A DNA stretch of 64,000 nucleotides from K23-9 sp964460665. GTDB taxonomy: Bacteria > Planctomycetota > Planctomycetia > Pirellulales > Pirellulaceae. Location of the stretch: the NCBI GenBank assembly GCA_964460665.1, contig CAYWSL010000001.1, positions 1 to 64,000 on the forward strand, written 5' to 3'. The stretch's first letter is position 1. Each line of letters begins with the position of its first letter. The notes beneath the pieces are model-generated. The model did no database searches. It was not told where the DNA came from and saw nothing but the letters and a program-made list of their open reading frames with translations. Position numbers and translations under genes: made by a program. Shown here in pieces: positions 62,501 through 64,000 of the stretch.

Positions 62501-64000
62501 TTCGATGTACGAAGATTGTCTTCAGTCAAGACATTGGTGCTCAAGACAAATGTCTCACCACCAACCGTGCTGTTGTCAATCACTTCGTAAGTGAACGAAT
62601 CAAAAGTGCCGATCTCGTTATTGAAATCCTGTGGTGGTGTGTAGAAGAAGCCAACCAAGGTTCCGTTGACCGTTTCTCGCTCAATCGTTCCGCCAAGTGT
62701 TGTTGTCGATACATTGCCTGGCGAGCTAATCGTCAGTTGCTGGCTGCCACCTTCCTGACTGCTATCTAGTTCGTTGTCGGGTCCGACGGTAAAGACATCC
62801 AGCAGTCCAATTTGGCTGTAGCCGATCACGCTTGTGTCGCGTTGCAATGGGATGAAGTAGCGTTCCAGCAATCCCTGTGCCTGCGTATTGTCTTCACGCA
62901 AGGTGTAAGTGATTGGAGCCGCACTGCCGTCAGCCGCGACTACCACCGAATACGCCTCATCCGGGCTTAGGCTGTCACTGCTGGTTGCCAGTGGATCGAA
63001 TCGCGGCGCGTCATTGACCGGGCGAACCTGAACGGTAACCGTGGCATCCGTACTTGCTGATAAGAAGTTTGGATTGTTTGGATCAGCGTCCGTTCCACGG
63101 ATGACATACACCGCCGTGCCGATTTGATCGGTAGCCGGGAAGAATGTTAGTCCGCCGTTTAGATCAATGATCGGATCTTGTGTCATCAATCCCGCTGGTA
63201 CCGTCGAAAGTGACGGAACGATTTGGAATGAAACCGTTTGGTTGGCGACTTCGTCCAGGGCGCTAGCCATCGATGGCAGCACGTTCGTGATGACTCCGGG
63301 TACCGTGAAGCCGACGACGTCTTCCAAGATGTTAATCTCGATCGGAGTGTCGAATGTCGGCGGATCATTGGTCTCGTTCACCGTGATGGTAACGGTCGCT
63401 GGCAATAGCGATCGTTCAACTGGCAACGTCACCGTCGCGTTGGAGCCGGGGATCGTGGTTTGGCCATTGTCTTCAATGGTGTACGTGAATAGATCATTAG
63501 GCTGAAACGGTGCCTGCTGGTTGTAGTCAATCGGCGGCTCGTAGCTACCCGTGGTGAATGCGCCACCGGCAAAAGTAAAGGTCAGTAACCCACCTGCGGA
63601 TGTAGTAAGAGTGTGAGTGCCGTTACCATCAACAGCAACGTCGATCGTTCCCAAGCTCGTTTCAAACGCGACGACTCGCAGCGACTGTTCGACTTCGTTG
63701 AATGGGGCCGCAAGGGTTTCGGGGAAGTTGCCTGCTGTGTTGGGGTTTTCTTCTACAGCGACCGACACGGTATTCACGAATGAAACCAAACCGCCGGCTG
63801 CTGTTGCTGCGTAGCTATTCGATCGCAGTTCAGCCTCCAAGCGGCTGGCGATTGTCGTGCTACTATCAAGCGGATTGAACAGCACTGTGAAGTCGGCATC
63901 GGCAGAGAAGACGCCGTCTGTCGTGAACTCAGCAATCGCGGTCAAGCCACCGTCAAACGTGATCGTGATTCTTTCGCCGTCGATTAATGATGCTCCCGCA
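59566..64000 (-). CDS. Second giant cadherin-like/dockerin protein, 5' end outside window
   Basis: At least 1477 codons are visible; the frame stays open to base 64000, so the N-terminus is missing. The visible part has about eight cadherin-like repeats joined by NDPP/VNDAP/VNDRP motifs. A dockerin pair follows (DVNGNGNVSPLDALLIINF and DTQGDQDIDPVDAILVINF, nt about 59840-60050), then an acidic tail ending LDAAFGDLI. The repeat order matches that of the C-terminal part of the neighbouring giant protein. It ends 184 nt upstream of that gene's start on the same strand, so the two may be co-transcribed. Function is inferred to be surface or matrix related. Confidence 0.88.
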   Translation of the reverse strand, partial: AGASLIDGERITITFDGGLTAIAEFTTDGVFSADADFTVLFNPLDSSTTIASRLEAELRSNSYAATAAGGLVSFVNTVSVAVEENPNTAGNFPETLAAPFNEVEQSLRVVAFETSLGTIDVAVDGNGTHTLTTSAGGLLTFTFAGGAFTTGSYEPPIDYNQQAPFQPNDLFTYTIEDNGQTTIPGSNATVTLPVERSLLPATVTITVNETNDPPTFDTPIEINILEDVVGFTVPGVITNVLPSMASALDEVANQTVSFQIVPSLSTVPAGLMTQDPIIDLNGGLTFFPATDQIGTAVYVIRGTDADPNNPNFLSASTDATVTVQVRPVNDAPRFDPLATSSDSLSPDEAYSVVVAADGSAAPITYTLREDNTQAQGLLERYFIPLQRDTSVIGYSQIGLLDVFTVGPDNELDSSQEGGSQQLTISSPGNVSTTTLGGTIERETVNGTLVGFFYTPPQDFNNEIGTFDSFTYEVIDNSTVGGETFVLSTNVLTEDNLRTSNTVFFDLTPVNDRPEFTLINNFIEVAEDSGLSTVQGYAVNIAAGPQATAFDEVDATIGSETGQEVNFSLALVNIPPSRVSQFFEESPAITPDGTLTFEPAENVFGEFVFEVVLNDDGIGNATRGDLISSDPQTITISVLPVNDSPVLSPNAGDLSFTLLENSTIDIQIVGDTVTAGLLDVFLPGPDNESDDITPGGNQTVSLATPITTSTTSGGSLTQIFDETGLTNLRYTPRPDFTGEDSFIYTVTDDGITVDVGSNIAQLDPRFASNTVNLTVLPVNDEPIFSGAGNVVTSEDFGPVVVNDWATSVLAGPATAGDEIANQNLSFVFTQTAGSPALFADSPTAVIDSLTNTASLSFQAAADANGVAVFEVFLLDDGPDAGNGDDNVSITQTFTIRVNAVNDPPSFTPGGIIQVAEDSGPFSQSEPWAGNVSAGPNDESSQNVRFEVTVPDDAVDLFRSPPEISDTGFLRFTPAANANGTVDLDVQAFDSDGGESDSVTLRIIIDEVNDTPRAVEDDILTNEDVVFTITSATLLGNDIDPDLITNPNEFLTVVPQNGERSIEGALVSFDAATGSITYDPTNSVSLQSLAPGESIVDSFTYSVVDAAGATSTPVLVNVTVAGVNDAPVLNIDQPTLNPNGPTVIRPLDNDTDIDGFIDPSSISITLQPAFGTIAVADNGIITYTPFGSFSTEDQFRYTVADNLGLRGSEGIVSIAANVAPIAVGDIAETFIGEPIDVNVAANDMDPDGQLDLAGIIVLEQPQRGQAIPQNNGTIRYVPNLDFVGTDTFVYSIPDQEGRFSEPATVSVRVSNSRLQNPDEFLDVNGNGNVSPLDALLIINFIADNGLFTPVAETDRGPNFYDTQGDQDIDPVDAILVINFLADRAAEGGAFGEQVSISQPVVDPVVVDFVDIDSNDAAFELTEQPITTVTQPSANLVDASVEDSLDNDNNVIDLIAFDDDDEDEEADRVEALDAAFGDLI

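Noticed and set aside
1..64000. CRISPR array, tRNA, rRNA, insertion sequence or prophage
   Set aside because: The short repeats seen here have at most a few contiguous units without unique spacers, and I found no cloverleaf, rRNA, transposase, integrase or phage structural motif by reading both strands.

Overview
The window reads as chromosomal DNA of a marine planctomycete, probably a Rhodopirellula/Pirellulaceae relative. Evidence: a PVC-type c-heme protein, a DUF1598-type secreted protein, giant dockerin/cadherin-like surface proteins with an LExRxLL-type N-terminal signature, many non-ATG starts, few strong ribosome binding sites and widely spaced genes on both strands. No rRNA, tRNA, CRISPR array, insertion sequence or prophage was recognised.

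Layout. (1) 0.2-4.5 kb, minus strand: a probable operon of a secreted alpha/beta-hydrolase that has lost its catalytic serine, an unknown protein and NadA (quinolinate synthase), preceded by a DJ-1/PfpI protein. (2) 4.9-6.7 kb: a secreted beta-propeller-like protein with an expanding 42-bp repeat. (3) 6.7-10.8 kb: a MerR/CarH-like regulator whose cobalamin ligands are substituted, divergent from an atypical sigma-70 factor that leads into an SRPBCC-SDR (TIGR01777-type) gene and a small membrane protein. The shared intergenic region carries a GAACGTTTT palindrome. This is my best candidate for an undescribed regulatory module, possibly derived from light/oxidative-stress clusters. (4) 10.9-15.7 kb: a DUF805-like protein, a secreted c-heme propeller protein behind a perfect 18-bp hairpin, a glycine-zipper protein and a HAD acid phosphatase. 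(5) 15.8-28.2 kb: central metabolism and housekeeping, with a 1176-aa protein resembling PPi-dependent PEP carboxykinase, transaldolase, RsmE, a degenerate ExeA-like ATPase, a PanE-type reductase, an O-antigen-ligase-like membrane protein, an M16 peptidase and a Rieske protein. (6) 28.3-36.8 kb, minus strand: a patatin-like lipase and a compact fatty-acid beta-oxidation cluster (acyl-CoA ligase, thiolase, FadB/J-type bifunctional enzyme, acyl-CoA dehydrogenase). The first three of these genes are separated by 1 nt or less. (7) 37.3-39.7 kb: a Bpt/Ate-type aminoacyl-tRNA protein transferase and a DUF1598-like secreted protein. (8) 40.0-64.0 kb, minus strand: two tandem giant surface proteins. 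The first is about 6455 aa, with two HExxHxxGxxH metalloprotease motifs, PPC-like domains, beta-helix segments, a GEVED domain, about 13 cadherin-like repeats and a dockerin. The second is a paralogue cut by the right edge of the window.

Working together, regions 5 and 6 suggest lipid and carbon turnover: patatin lipase releases fatty acids, the fad cluster oxidises them to acetyl-CoA, and the PEPCK-like enzyme and transaldolase act in gluconeogenic and pentose-phosphate flux. Regions 2, 4 and 8 supply secreted or surface proteins. Functional calls rest on motif recognition by eye. No database search was run.
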